NCBI GenBank assembly: GCA_013822345.1
Contig: PNKH01000029.1
Span: 1-64,000, forward strand
Reading direction: 5' to 3'
DNA length: 64,000 nucleotides
Source of the DNA: Isosphaera sp.
Lineage (GTDB): Bacteria; Planctomycetota; Planctomycetia; Gemmatales; Gemmataceae
Shown one piece after another: positions 1 through 8,984 of this stretch (position 1 is the first letter of the stretch; each line of letters opens with the position of its first letter). A program made the position numbers and the translations under genes. The notes beneath the pieces were generated by a model, which did no database searches, had not been told where the DNA came from, and worked only from the letters and a program-made list of their open reading frames with translations.

Positions 1-28
1 GCTAACCGGGGTTCGAACCCACCACCCT

Positions 29-898
29 ATGTCCCCTTTCACCTCTGAAGAATCGGCCGCCTGCCGCCGGCTGGTCGACCTCGCGCTCGCCGAGGACCTG
101 GGCGACACCGGCGACCGGACCAGCCTGGCCACCATCCCCGAAGACGCGACCGGCCGGGCGGCGTTCGTCGCCCGCTCCCCCGGCGTGGTCGCCGGGCTGC
201 CGGCGGCCGGGATGGTCTGCGCCGCCGTCGACCCGAAGCTGGCATTCGCCGTCATCTCTCCCGACGGGTCACCGGTGACGCGCGGGACCGTTCTCGCTAT
301 CGTCGCCGGCACGCTGCGGGCGGTCCTCGCGGCCGAGCGGACGGCGCTGAACTTCCTCCAGCGGCTCAGCGGCGTCGCCACCCTGACCCGGGCGTTCGTC
401 GACGCGGCCGCCGGCCACCGGGCCAGGCTCCTCGACACCCGCAAGACCACGCCCGGGTGGCGGCTGCTGGAGAAGTACGCGGTCCGGTGCGGCGGCGGGT
501 CGAACCACCGGGTCGGATTGTACGACGGCGTCCTGATCAAGGACAACCACCTGGCCGGGCTCGGCGGGGACGTGCGGCGGGCGGTCGCGGCGGCCCGGGC
601 GTACCCCGGGAACGCCGGCCTGCCGGTGGAGGTCGAGGTGGACACGCCCGAGCAGTTGGAACACGCCCTGGCGGTGCGGGCCGACATCGTTCTGCTCGAC
701 AACATGACGCCGGACCAGTTGCGGGCCGCAGTCGCCCGCCGCGACGCGGTCGCCCCCGGGGTGCTGCTGGAGGCGTCCGGCGGGGTGAACCTGGCGACCG
801 TCGCCGGGATCGCCGCGACCGGCGTGGACCGCATCAGCGTCGGGGCGCTGACCCACTCCGCACCGGCCCTCGACATCGGCCTGGACTACCGCGCGTGA
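29..898 (+). CDS. nadC: Nicotinate-nucleotide pyrophosphorylase (carboxylating), NadC
   Basis: This 289-residue cytosolic enzyme converts quinolinate and PRPP to nicotinate mononucleotide, CO2 and pyrophosphate, the entry step from de novo quinolinate into NAD. The length is normal for the family. Visible family motifs are ERTALNFLQRLSGVAT (about residues 103-118), the substrate-binding DTRKTTPGWRLLEKYAVRCGG, the following GSNHRVGLYDGVLIKDNHL, VEVEVDT, the DIVLLDNM strand and a C-terminal EASGG plus DRISVGALTHS phosphate-binding end. The ATG is the first in-frame start and gives a standard N-terminus (LVDLALAEDLG). The stop codon overlaps the GTG of birA, so the two are probably translated together. 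Confidence 0.97.
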   Translation: MSPFTSEESAACRRLVDLALAEDLGDTGDRTSLATIPEDATGRAAFVARSPGVVAGLPAAGMVCAAVDPKLAFAVISPDGSPVTRGTVLAIVAGTLRAVLAAERTALNFLQRLSGVATLTRAFVDAAAGHRARLLDTRKTTPGWRLLEKYAVRCGGGSNHRVGLYDGVLIKDNHLAGLGGDVRRAVAAARAYPGNAGLPVEVEVDTPEQLEHALAVRADIVLLDNMTPDQLRAAVARRDAVAPGVLLEASGGVNLATVAGIAATGVDRISVGALTHSAPALDIGLDYRA

Positions 899-1665
899 CC
901 CCCCTCCCCCGCGCCGAGTGGCGCCTCGACACCCACCGCGTCGGCCGCCGCGTGCTCTTCTTCGACTCCCTGGATAGCACCAACACGACCGCCGCCGCGC
1001 TCGCCGAGGACGGGCTCGCCGTCGTCGCCGACTTCCAGACGGCCGGCCGCGGGCAGTACGGCCGCGTCTGGCAGGCCCGGCCGGGGGGTTCGCTCCTGAT
1101 GTCGGTCGTGCTGCGGCCGCCGCCGGAGCTGTGCCGCCCGGTCGTCCTCACCGCCCTCGCCGCGGTCGCCGTCGCCGACGCGGTCTACGCCCTGACCGGC
1201 TGCCAGGCCCGGGTGAAGTGGCCGAACGACGTGCTCGTCCGCGGGAAAAAGGTGTGCGGCATCCTGATCGAGAGCGCCGCGGTCGCGGTCGTCGGCATCG
1301 GGTTGAACCTGAACCAGACGGCCGACGAGTTCGCCGCCGCCGGTCTGCCGGGCGCCGCGTCGCTGCGGGTCTTTTCGGGCGCCGAGACCGACCCGGCCGA
1401 CGCCGCGGCCGTCGTCCTCCGGAAGCTCAACGCCGAGTACGAGCGACTGTTGGGCGGCGAGCAGGTCGGGGTGGAGGCGGACTGGAAGTGGCGCGTCGGG
1501 CTGCTCGGCCGGCCGGTCGTGGCGGAGCTGGCGGACGGGACGGCGGTCGCCGGCCGGCTGCGGGAGATGACGTTCGACGGACTGGAACTCGACGCCCCCG
1601 ACGGAATGCGGGTGCTGGTGCCGGAGACGGTGCGGCACCTCCGTCCGTCCGAGCCGGACGCGTGA
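895..1665 (+). CDS. birA: Biotin--[acetyl-CoA-carboxylase] ligase, BirA
   Basis: This 256-residue protein ligates biotin through biotinyl-AMP to the carrier lysine of acetyl-CoA carboxylase. The biotin/ATP loop is seen as GRGQYGRVWQARPGGSLLMS, followed by KWPNDVLVRGKKVCGILIE and VVGIGLNLNQ; a small C-terminal SH3-like domain follows. There is no N-terminal helix-turn-helix, so this is the monofunctional ligase form rather than the E. coli-type repressor. The start chosen is the GTG that overlaps the nadC stop as GTGA, which gives a normal N-terminus just before the DSLDSTN motif. The last codons run into a long inverted repeat. Confidence 0.95.
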   Translation: MTPLPRAEWRLDTHRVGRRVLFFDSLDSTNTTAAALAEDGLAVVADFQTAGRGQYGRVWQARPGGSLLMSVVLRPPPELCRPVVLTALAAVAVADAVYALTGCQARVKWPNDVLVRGKKVCGILIESAAVAVVGIGLNLNQTADEFAAAGLPGAASLRVFSGAETDPADAAAVVLRKLNAEYERLLGGEQVGVEADWKWRVGLLGRPVVAELADGTAVAGRLREMTFDGLELDAPDGMRVLVPETVRHLRPSEPDA

Positions 1666-1709
1666 GCGACGGCTTTCCGAAGACCGTCGCTCACGCGTCC
1701 GGCTCGGAC
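1647..1709. repeat. 26-bp perfect inverted repeat overlapping birA stop
   Basis: Arms 1647-1672 and 1684-1709 are perfectly complementary over 26 bp with an 11-base loop. The left arm encodes the last residues of BirA (SEPDA) and its stop codon. It could fold as a transcription terminator, but no T-tract follows. It may instead be a repeated palindromic element. Confidence 0.85.
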
Positions 1710-1753
1710 CGATCGGATTCGTGTAATGCCCCCCGGACGCGTCGGTATCCGCC

Positions 1754-1759
1754 TACAAT
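1754..1759 (+). promoter_or_regulatory. Possible -10 element TACAAT
   Basis: TACAAT lies 55 bases before the start of the first beta-propeller gene, just after the birA palindrome. No convincing -35 hexamer is visible at 17 bp. The call rests on the hexamer and position only. Confidence 0.35.
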
Positions 1760-1814
1760 TGGTTGCCCGGAATCCCGCCGCCGCACGCCCCCGTCGAACC
1801 TCTTGAGGCTGTCC

Positions 1815-3107
1815 ATGCGTCGTCCGCCCGCCCTCGCCGCGGCCTGTCTGGTCGTCGGACTGTCCGCCGCGTCCGCCGCCGACTGGCCGCAGTGGCGCGG
1901 GCCGAACCGCGACGGCGTGTCGGCCGAGACCGGGCTGCTCAAGGCGTGGCCGAAGGAAGGGCCGAAGCTCCTGTGGAAGGCGGACCTCGGCGGGGTCGGG
2001 TACTCCAGCCCGGTGGTCGCCGCCGGCCGGCTGTACGTCGCCGCCGCCACCGACCCGGACAAGGGGACCGGCGAGTTCGCCGCCTGCCTCGGCGCGGCGG
2101 ACGGCAAGCAACTGTGGAAGGTCTCGCTGCCGGCCGGGGACGGCGGGTACGACCACGGGTACGGGAACGGGCCGCGCTCGTCCCCGACGGTGGACGGCGA
2201 CCACGTCTACGTCCTCGGGGCCCGCGGCGACCTCGTGTGCCTGAAGGCCGCCGACGGCGGCACCGTCTGGGCGGTGAACCTGAAGAAGGACTTCGGCGGC
2301 TCGATCCCGAACTGGGGGTGCGCCGAGTCCGTCCTGGTCGACGGCGACAAGCTGGTCTGCACCCCCGGCGGGTCGAAGGGGACCCTCCTCGCGCTCGACA
2401 AGAAGACCGGCAAGCCCCTCTGGCGGGCGACCGACCTGAAGGACGGGGCCGGGTACGCCTCGGTCGTCGCCGGCGACATCGCCGGCGTCCGCCAGTACGT
2501 CACCCAGACGTCGTCGGCGGCCGTCGGGGTGCGGGCGTCCGACGGGAAGTTGCTGTGGCGGGTCGCGGAGCTGCGGCGGTCGGTCGCGGTCATCCCGACC
2601 CCGGTGGTCGACGGGAACCTGGCGTTCTTCACCAGCGGGTACAACGCGGGGTGCGAGCTGATCCAGGTCGAGTCGGCGGGGGACGGGGCGGTGAAGGCGG
2701 CCCCGGTGTACACCAAGAACCCGGCGGTCTCGAACCACCACGGCGGGGTGGTCCGGGTCGGCGAGTACCTGTACGGCCACTCCGACCGGGGCGGGTGGTT
2801 CTGCTACGACTTCAAGAAGGGCGGCGAGGATTACGTCTGGCAGAGCAAGACCCCGGGCAAGGGGTCGGTGACGGCCGCCGGCGGGATGCTGTACTGCCTC
2901 GACCAGGACCCGAAGAAGGGCCTGCTGGTCCTCGCCGAGGCGAGCCCGGACGGGTGGAAGGAGAGGGGCCGGCTGGAGCTGCCGGAGAAGAGCAAGTTCC
3001 CGCGGAAGGGGGGGTCGCTGTGGACCCACCCGGTGGTCGCCGACGGCCGGCTGTACCTCCGCGACCACGAGCTCTTGTTCTGCTACGACGTGGCGGCCGC
3101 GAAGTAG
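1815..3107 (+). CDS. Secreted PQQ-like beta-propeller protein (1 of 4)
   Basis: A 430-residue exported protein with an N-terminal signal peptide (MRRPPALAAACLVVGLSAASA) followed by DWPQWRGPNRDGVS, the signature start of planctomycete PQQ-like (BamB/quinoprotein dehydrogenase fold) propellers. Repeated blade signatures are visible: LLWKADLGG, YSSPVVAAGRLYV, GKQLWKV, LVCLKAADGGTVWAVN, LLALDKKTGKPLWR and GKLLWRV. No clear catalytic acidic residue or PQQ ligand set can be assigned by eye, so it may be a structural or binding propeller rather than an enzyme. The ATG at 1815 is chosen because it begins the signal peptide; longer readings upstream are arginine-rich and shadow birA. Function unknown. 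Confidence 0.88.
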   Translation: MRRPPALAAACLVVGLSAASAADWPQWRGPNRDGVSAETGLLKAWPKEGPKLLWKADLGGVGYSSPVVAAGRLYVAAATDPDKGTGEFAACLGAADGKQLWKVSLPAGDGGYDHGYGNGPRSSPTVDGDHVYVLGARGDLVCLKAADGGTVWAVNLKKDFGGSIPNWGCAESVLVDGDKLVCTPGGSKGTLLALDKKTGKPLWRATDLKDGAGYASVVAGDIAGVRQYVTQTSSAAVGVRASDGKLLWRVAELRRSVAVIPTPVVDGNLAFFTSGYNAGCELIQVESAGDGAVKAAPVYTKNPAVSNHHGGVVRVGEYLYGHSDRGGWFCYDFKKGGEDYVWQSKTPGKGSVTAAGGMLYCLDQDPKKGLLVLAEASPDGWKERGRLELPEKSKFPRKGGSLWTHPVVADGRLYLRDHELLFCYDVAAAK

Positions 3108-3117
3108 TGGACAGTGG

Positions 3118-3194
3118 GAGTGGTCAGTGGTCAGCCGGAACACGCCGTGTCGATGGGATCTGACAGACCACTGACCACTGACCACTGACCACTC
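3118..3194. repeat. GACCACT heptamer tandem repeat with inverted copy
   Basis: Four exact tandem copies of GACCACT occupy 3166-3193, and an inverted two-copy version (AGTGGTC) lies at 3119-3132. The 16-base arms 3118-3133 and 3179-3194 are perfectly complementary. The repeat ends three bases before the next ATG, so there is no room for a normal ribosome-binding site. Confidence 0.85.
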
Positions 3195-3196
3195 GG

Positions 3197-4450
3197 ATGA
3201 CTCCCGACACGCCACCCGCCGAACTCCGCGCCGGGCAGTTGGCCCGGGTCCGGGAACTGCTCCGGGTGGTCCTGCCGGGGAACCGGTTCTACGCCCGCAA
3301 GCTGGCCGGGTGCGACCTCGACGACTTCGACCGGCTGCCGTTCACGACCAAGGCGGAGTTGGCCGCCGACCAGGCCGAGCACCCGCCGTACGGGTCGGCC
3401 CTGACGTACCCGCCGGACCGGTACTGCCGGCTCCACCAGACGTCCGGCACCAGCACCGGCCGGCCGCTCCGGTGGCTCGACACCCCGGAGTCGTGGGACG
3501 ACCTGCTCCGGTGCTGGCGGGTCAGCTTCCCGTTCATGGGGCTGACCACCCGGGACAAGGTGTTCTTCCCGTTCTCGTTCGGGCCGTTCCTCGGGTTCTG
3601 GACGGCGTTCGAGGCGGCGACCCGGGCCGGGCACCTGTGCATCCCCGGCGGCGGGATGACCAGCACCGCCCGGCTCCGCTACTTGGTCGAGCACGGGTGC
3701 ACGGTGGTGTTCGCCACCCCGACCTACGCCCTCCACCTGGCCGAGCTGGCCGCGAAGGAGGGGGTCGACCTCGCCGGCAGTGGGGTCCGGGCGGTGGTGG
3801 TGGCCGGCGAGCCCGGCGGGAACATCCCGGCGACCCGGGAGCGGATCGGAACCGTGTGGGGCGCCCGCGTGTTCGACCACTACGGGATGACCGAGGTCGG
3901 CCCGGTCGCGGTCGAGGCGGCCGACCAGCCCGGGAAGATGTACCTGCTGGAGTCCGAGTACCTCGCCGAGGTGCTCGACCCCGAAACCGCTCGCCCGGCC
4001 GCCGCCGGCGAGTACGGCGAGCTGGTGCTGACCACGCTGGGCCGGGTCGGCAGCCCGGTGGTCCGCTACCGGACCGGCGACCTGGTGCGGGTGGCGACCG
4101 ACCCGGACCCGACCGGGCGGACGTGGCGGCGGCTCGACGGCGGGGTGCTCGGGCGGGCGGACGACATGATCCACGTCCGCGGCAACAACCTGTACCCGGC
4201 CGCGATCGAGGCGATCGTCCGGCGGTTCGGGCGGGTGGCCGAGTACCGGATCGTGATGGACCACACCGGCCCGCTCGCCGACCTGCGGATCGAGGTCGAG
4301 GCGGACGCCGGGGACGGCCGCGACCTCGCCGACGCGGTCGGCCGGGCGGTGCGGGACGAGCTGCTGTTCCGCGTCGAGGTGACCGCGGTGCCGGGCGGCA
4401 CCCTCCCCCGGTTCGAGATGAAGGCGCGGCGCCTCGTCCACCGGCGGTGA
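3197..4450 (+). CDS. Phenylacetate-CoA ligase (PaaK)-like adenylate-forming enzyme
   Basis: A 417-residue cytosolic enzyme of the acyl-adenylate-forming superfamily, closest in layout to phenylacetate-CoA ligases. Visible core motifs are HQTSGTSTGRPLRW (ATP-binding loop, about residues 76-89), VVVAGEPGG, the acyl-binding FDHYGMTEVGP, the hinge region VRYRTGDLVRV and a C-terminal lid ending in LPRFEMKARR, which holds the candidate catalytic lysine. It should activate a carboxylate to an acyl-AMP and perhaps a CoA thioester; the substrate cannot be told. It is co-directional with the reductive enzymes downstream. The ATG is preceded directly by a heptamer repeat instead of a Shine-Dalgarno sequence, so the true start could differ. 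Confidence 0.85.
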   Translation: MTPDTPPAELRAGQLARVRELLRVVLPGNRFYARKLAGCDLDDFDRLPFTTKAELAADQAEHPPYGSALTYPPDRYCRLHQTSGTSTGRPLRWLDTPESWDDLLRCWRVSFPFMGLTTRDKVFFPFSFGPFLGFWTAFEAATRAGHLCIPGGGMTSTARLRYLVEHGCTVVFATPTYALHLAELAAKEGVDLAGSGVRAVVVAGEPGGNIPATRERIGTVWGARVFDHYGMTEVGPVAVEAADQPGKMYLLESEYLAEVLDPETARPAAAGEYGELVLTTLGRVGSPVVRYRTGDLVRVATDPDPTGRTWRRLDGGVLGRADDMIHVRGNNLYPAAIEAIVRRFGRVAEYRIVMDHTGPLADLRIEVEADAGDGRDLADAVGRAVRDELLFRVEVTAVPGGTLPRFEMKARRLVHRR

Positions 4451-4453
4451 TCG

Positions 4454-4616
4454 GAGGCCCGAAGGGCCGGCCTCCCCCAGCCCAGGCCGACGGCCTGGGT
4501 CGGGGCGCGAGGCGCGAGACGAGGTTCGCGGCGGATAAGATGACACCGTACCCGCGCCGGGCCGCGCGAACCCAGGCCGTCGGCCTGGGCTGAGGAAGGC
4601 CGGCCCTTCGGGCCTC
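4454..4616. repeat. Composite inverted repeat, two nested arm pairs
   Basis: Outer arms 4454-4473 and 4597-4616 (20 bp) and inner arms 4479-4499 and 4571-4591 (21 bp) are perfect complements. Each inner arm is itself almost palindromic. The 71-base centre contains TAAGAT (4536-4541), a weak -10 candidate for the next gene. Confidence 0.85.
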
Positions 4617-4636
4617 AGAACACCCCGGAGTACCGC

Positions 4637-6964
4637 ATGCTCCCCGCTCTCCGCTTTCTCCTTCTGACGTGTTGCTTCTGCCTTCCCGCCGCCGCTTCCG
4701 CCGCGGACTGGATCCACTGGCGCGGGCCGGAGCAGAACGGGTTCTCCCGCGAGACGAACCTGCCGGCCGACTTCGACCCGGCCCAGAAGGAGAAGGGGAA
4801 CGTCGTCTGGACCGCCCCCTACGGGGGCCGCTCCGCCCCGCTGGTCATGGGCGGGCGGGTGTACGTCCTCCAGGGGACCGGCAGCGGGCTGGACGAGAGC
4901 GAGCAGATGGTCTGCGTCGACGAGAAGACCGGCAAGCCCCTCTGGACGTACCGGGTCGGCGTGTTCCACACCGACATCGTCTCCACCCGGCTGTCGTGGG
5001 CCCCGCTCACCGGCGACCCGGAGACCGGGTACGTGTACGCCCAGACGACCGGCGGGCTGATGCTCTGCCTGGACACGGCCGGCAAGCTCGTCTGGCAGCA
5101 CAGCCTGACCGAGGAGTACGGCCGGGCGACCGGGTACGGCGGGCGGATCCCGGCCCCGATCTTCGACAGCGGCCTGGTCGTCGTCGGGATGGTCAGCTCG
5201 AGCTGGGGCGACTTCGCCCGCGGCACCAACCGGTACGTCGCGTTCGACGGCAAGACCGGGAAGGTGGTGTGGTGGCACGACACCGCCAACCCGGGGAAGG
5301 AGACGTACTGCTCGCACCCGGTGGTGGCGGTCATCAACGGCCAGCGGCTGCTCATCAGCGGCGGGGCCGACGGGTACCTCCACGCGATCAAGCTCCGGAC
5401 CGGGGAGAAGGTGTGGAGCTACCACTTCTGCAACGGGGCCGCCAACGGGGCCCCGATCGTCGACGGCAACCTGGTGTACGCCACCCACGGGGACGACAAC
5501 CCGGAGGGCGGGCCGTACGGCCGGATCATCTGCGTCGACGGGTCGCAGGTGGACGCCAACGGCAAGCCGAAGCTCGTCTGGGAGTTCCGCAAGTCGGTCC
5601 GGTTCGGCCTCGCCTCCCCGGCCCTGGCCGAGGGGAAGCTGTACGCCCCGGACGACGCCGGCGACCTCCACTGCTTCGACGCCAAGACCGGTAAGCCGCA
5701 CTGGAAGTACCGGTACGCGAACGAGGTCCGCGGCTCCCCGCTCGTCGCCGACGGCAAGGTGTACATCATGGACGTCCAGCGGCGGATGATGATCCTCACC
5801 CTGGACAAGGACCGGACCAAGAAGCCGGACGAGCTGGACACGTTCGAGTACCGGTTCAAGGAGCCGAAGGGGATCTACTCGGAGACGAACGGCACCCCGA
5901 TCGCCGTCAACGGCCGGCTCTACTTCGTCTCGGCCGGGACGCTCTGGTGCCTCGGCACCCCCGGCGCCAAGCCGGCGGCCGTGAAGTACACTCCCCTGCC
6001 GGCCGAGGTGCCGTTCAAAGAGAACGCGGTCGTCGGGGCCCGGCTGTTCCCCGCCGACGTGGTCGCCAGGCCCGGCGAGACGGTGAAGTTCGAGGTCGTG
6101 TACGTCGACGCGAACGGCCGGACGGTGAAGGACAACCGGCCGTCGCCGCCGGCGACGTGGTCGATCCCGCTGCCGCCGAAGACCCCGGCCGGGGCGCAGC
6201 CGCCGGCGCTGGCGGGCGAGGTCCAGGGCGGGGCGCTGACGATCGCCAAGGGGCCGCCGACCCAGCAGGGGTACGTCGAGTTCGCCGAGGGGGCAGACGG
6301 CAAGGGGATCAAGGCCCGGGCCCGGGTGCGGGTCGCCGCCACGGTCCCGTGGACCCAGGACTTCGAGAAGGCCCCGGTCGGGTCGTCGCCCGGCGGGTGG
6401 GTGAACGCGAACGGGAAGTTCACCGTGGTGAAGCTGCCGGACGGCAACCTCGCCCTGATGAAGAACAACAACGACCCGCGGCCGCCGCTGGCCAAGGCGA
6501 ACACGTTCTTCACCCTGCCGGACAGCGCGAACTACACCATCCAGGCCGACTTGATGGGAACGCAGGTCCGCGGCGGGATGGCCGACTTCGGGCTGATCAA
6601 CAGCCGGTACGCCCTGGTGCTGGACGGGAAGACCGACCCGGATAGCAAGCAGCGGCAGGTCCGGCTGGTGTCGTGGGAGGCCCGCCCGCGGTTCACCAAG
6701 GTGGTCGACTTCGACTGGCAGCCGGACACCTGGTACACGGCGAAGCTGGCGATCGAGCACAAGGAGAAGACGGCGGTCGTCCGCGGGAAGGTGTGGAAGA
6801 AGGGTGACCCGGAGCCGAAGGAGTGGACGCTGGAGATGGAGGACACGTACCCGAACCGGGTCGGGTCCGCCGGGCTGTACGGGTACGTGACCAACAGCAC
6901 CGCGACCGAGACCGGGGCGCACGCGTACTACGACAACATCGCCGTCACCCCCGACAAGAAGTGA
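4637..6964 (+). CDS. Secreted PQQ-like beta-propeller protein with C-terminal extra domain (2 of 4)
   Basis: A 775-residue exported protein. A signal peptide (LRFLLLTCCFCLPAAASA) leads into DWIHWRGPEQNGFSRE, the planctomycete propeller start. The first 450 residues or so carry blade signatures such as KTGKPLWTY, AGKLVWQ, GKVVWW, GEKVWSY and KTGKPHWKY. Residues about 480-560 are a Pro/Ala-rich linker with a beta-sandwich look. The last 200 residues (from VPWTQDFEKAPVG) resemble the jelly-roll modules of DUF1080-type or LamG-type proteins. This suggests a secreted carbohydrate or surface-binding protein. The substrate is unknown. It is flanked by palindromic elements on both sides. Confidence 0.86.
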   Translation: MLPALRFLLLTCCFCLPAAASAADWIHWRGPEQNGFSRETNLPADFDPAQKEKGNVVWTAPYGGRSAPLVMGGRVYVLQGTGSGLDESEQMVCVDEKTGKPLWTYRVGVFHTDIVSTRLSWAPLTGDPETGYVYAQTTGGLMLCLDTAGKLVWQHSLTEEYGRATGYGGRIPAPIFDSGLVVVGMVSSSWGDFARGTNRYVAFDGKTGKVVWWHDTANPGKETYCSHPVVAVINGQRLLISGGADGYLHAIKLRTGEKVWSYHFCNGAANGAPIVDGNLVYATHGDDNPEGGPYGRIICVDGSQVDANGKPKLVWEFRKSVRFGLASPALAEGKLYAPDDAGDLHCFDAKTGKPHWKYRYANEVRGSPLVADGKVYIMDVQRRMMILTLDKDRTKKPDELDTFEYRFKEPKGIYSETNGTPIAVNGRLYFVSAGTLWCLGTPGAKPAAVKYTPLPAEVPFKENAVVGARLFPADVVARPGETVKFEVVYVDANGRTVKDNRPSPPATWSIPLPPKTPAGAQPPALAGEVQGGALTIAKGPPTQQGYVEFAEGADGKGIKARARVRVAATVPWTQDFEKAPVGSSPGGWVNANGKFTVVKLPDGNLALMKNNNDPRPPLAKANTFFTLPDSANYTIQADLMGTQVRGGMADFGLINSRYALVLDGKTDPDSKQRQVRLVSWEARPRFTKVVDFDWQPDTWYTAKLAIEHKEKTAVVRGKVWKKGDPEPKEWTLEMEDTYPNRVGSAGLYGYVTNSTATETGAHAYYDNIAVTPDKK

Positions 6965-7030
6965 CCGTGGGCGAGGCACTCCTGCCTCGCCGCGGACGGA
7001 TCGGGCGAGGCAGGAGTGCCTCGCCCACGG
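6965..7030. repeat. 27-bp perfect inverted repeat
   Basis: Arms 6965-6991 and 7004-7030 are perfect complements around a 12-base loop. The repeat starts at the base after the upstream stop codon and ends 33 bases before the next start. The internal direct motif GCGAGGCA also recurs within each arm. Confidence 0.86.
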
Positions 7031-7063
7031 AGACAGAACAACCCCCCGAGGAACACGATACCC

Positions 7064-8839
7064 ATGCGCGTCTGCACCTACCTGGCCGCCGCGGCCGCCG
7101 CCCTCCTCGCCGCCCTGGTGCCGGCCGTCGGCCCGGGGGCCGGGGCGGCCGACCTGCCGCCCCCGGCGGCCACCAACCCCGGGAAGAACGACTTCACCAT
7201 GTTCGGCGGCACCCCGTCCCGGAACATGGTCAACCTGACCGCCGCCGGCCTGCCGACCGTCCCGCTGGACATCAAGGCGATGGTGCCGGACCCGAAGGAC
7301 CCGGACAAGATGGTCGAGAAGGTGGTCCGCCCGGCGGACGGGACGGTGCTGTGGCGGGCCGACCTCGGGTCGAAGTCGTACGGCGGGCCGGTGGTGGCCG
7401 GCGGCCGGGTGTACGTCGGGACGAACAACCAGCAGCCGCGGAACGACCGGGACACCGCCCGGGCGAAGACCGGGGAGGTGGAGCCGATCGACCGCGGGAT
7501 CCTGATGTGCTTCGACGAGAAGACCGGGAAGTTCCTGTGGCAGGCGGTCCACGACAAGCTCGAGTCCGGGCGGGTGAACGACTGGCTGGAGGAGGGCGTC
7601 TGCTCGACCCCGACGGTCGAGGGCGACAAGGTCTACTACGTCAGCAACCGGTGCGCCGTGGTGTGCGCCGACGTGCACGGGATGGCGAACGGGAACCAGG
7701 GGTTCCAGGGCGAGAAGTACAAGGAGAAGACGGACGCGGACGTGCTCTGGCAGCTCGACATGATGAACGAGCTGGGGGTGTTCCCGCACAACATGTCGGC
7801 CGGGTGCCCGCTGATCGTCGGCGACATCCTGTTCGTCCACACCGCCAACGGCGTCGACGACGGGCACCTGAACCTGCCGGCCCCGAACGCCCCGAGCTTC
7901 ATCGCGGTGGACAAGAACACCGGCAAGCTGCTGTGGAAGAGCAGCCTGCCCGGGAAGAACATCATGCACGGGCAGTGGTCGAACCCGACGTACTTCGAGG
8001 TCGACGGGGTCCGCCAGGTGCTGTTCGCCGGCGGGGACGGGTGGGTGTACAGCTTCGTCCCGGAGACCGGGGAGCTGATCTGGAAGTTCGACGGCAACCC
8101 GAAGGACGCGGTGTACGAGCTGGGCGGGGTCGGCACCCGGAACGACTACATCGCCACCCCGGTGGTGTACGACGGCAAGATCTACATCGGCCTCGGGCAG
8201 GACCCGGAGCACAGCTCGGGCATCTCCCACCTGTGGTGCCTGGCCCCGAAGAAGGACACCAAGGGGGACATCTCGAAGGTGCTGGAGGTCCGGGAGAAGG
8301 GGGCGGACGGGAAGGTGAAGGTCGGCGAGAAGCCGAACCCGAACTCGCACGTCGTCTGGCACTTCGGCGGGGAGGAGACCCGGAAGTGGGCGATCCGGGA
8401 CTACAAGTTCGGCCGGACCATGTCGACCGTCGCGATCGTGGACGGCATCCTGTACGTCCCGGAGCTGGCCGGGCAGATGCACTGCCTGAACGCCAAGACC
8501 GGCGAGCACTACTGGCAGTACGACATGAAGGCCGGGGTGTGGGGGTCGGCGTACTACGCGGACGGGAAGCTGTACGTCGGGACGGACGCCGGCGACCTGT
8601 TCGTGTACCGGCACGACAAGAAGCCGGAGAAGTTCGACGAGCTGGCCGCCGCGCAGGCGGCGTCGAAGCAGCAGGACGCCCGGCGGGCGATCAAGGAAGT
8701 GCAGAAGCAGGTGGCCGACAAGTACCTGCTGGCGAAGGTCGAGATGGACGCCCCGGTCCGGTCCACCCCGATCGTCGCCAACGGCGTCCTGTACGTGATG
8801 ACCGAGAAGTCGCTGTACGCGATCAAGGGCGGGAAGTAG
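7064..8839 (+). CDS. Secreted PQQ-like beta-propeller protein (3 of 4)
   Basis: A 591-residue exported quinoprotein-fold protein. The signal peptide begins MRVCTYLAAAAAALLAALV; the ATG at 7064 is chosen over an upstream ATG at 7016 because the latter lies inside an inverted repeat and would bury the signal sequence. Propeller signatures include GTVLWRADLGS, KTGKFLWQAV, DVLWQLDM, NTGKLLWKSS, ETGELIWKF, SHVVWHFGG and EHYWQYDM, with long hydrophilic insertions between blades. The pattern of large blades resembles PQQ-dependent alcohol dehydrogenases, but I cannot identify the adjacent-cysteine disulfide or the catalytic Asp by eye. An electron-donor or scaffold role alongside the neighbouring dehydrogenases is possible but unproven. 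Confidence 0.86.
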   Translation: MRVCTYLAAAAAALLAALVPAVGPGAGAADLPPPAATNPGKNDFTMFGGTPSRNMVNLTAAGLPTVPLDIKAMVPDPKDPDKMVEKVVRPADGTVLWRADLGSKSYGGPVVAGGRVYVGTNNQQPRNDRDTARAKTGEVEPIDRGILMCFDEKTGKFLWQAVHDKLESGRVNDWLEEGVCSTPTVEGDKVYYVSNRCAVVCADVHGMANGNQGFQGEKYKEKTDADVLWQLDMMNELGVFPHNMSAGCPLIVGDILFVHTANGVDDGHLNLPAPNAPSFIAVDKNTGKLLWKSSLPGKNIMHGQWSNPTYFEVDGVRQVLFAGGDGWVYSFVPETGELIWKFDGNPKDAVYELGGVGTRNDYIATPVVYDGKIYIGLGQDPEHSSGISHLWCLAPKKDTKGDISKVLEVREKGADGKVKVGEKPNPNSHVVWHFGGEETRKWAIRDYKFGRTMSTVAIVDGILYVPELAGQMHCLNAKTGEHYWQYDMKAGVWGSAYYADGKLYVGTDAGDLFVYRHDKKPEKFDELAAAQAASKQQDARRAIKEVQKQVADKYLLAKVEMDAPVRSTPIVANGVLYVMTEKSLYAIKGGK

Positions 8840-8840
8840 G

Positions 8841-8935
8841 ATTTGTGATTTCAGATTTGTGATTGACGATTTCAAGTCACCAACCGGACAAGGCGGTGAC
8901 TTGAAATCGTCAATCACAAATCTGAAATCACAAAT
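8841..8935. repeat. 41-bp perfect AT-rich inverted repeat
   Basis: Arms 8841-8881 and 8895-8935 are perfect complements over 41 bp with a 13-base loop. It is far richer in A and T than everything around it, and each arm repeats ATTTGTGATT. The composition suggests a mobile palindromic element rather than a simple terminator. Confidence 0.9.
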
Positions 8936-8984
8936 ACCGCCGCCTATCAATACCGGTGCCCCGACTCACCCCCGAGAGCCCGCC

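Noticed and set aside
1-28. T-arm-like sequence GGTTCGAACC near the left edge, possibly the end of a tRNA
   Set aside because: The flanking stem does not continue (mismatch at the third pair) and no acceptor or CCA follows; it is best seen as a small palindrome.
3166-3193. Tandem GACCACT copies as a CRISPR-like array
   Set aside because: The units are directly adjacent 7-mers without spacers.
3131-8950. Very long open frames opposite the genes (up to about 2000 codons, for example 3131-8950 and 44439-50723 on the minus strand)
   Set aside because: They are antisense shadows of very GC-rich genes, with Arg/Pro/Gly-rich composition and no domains.
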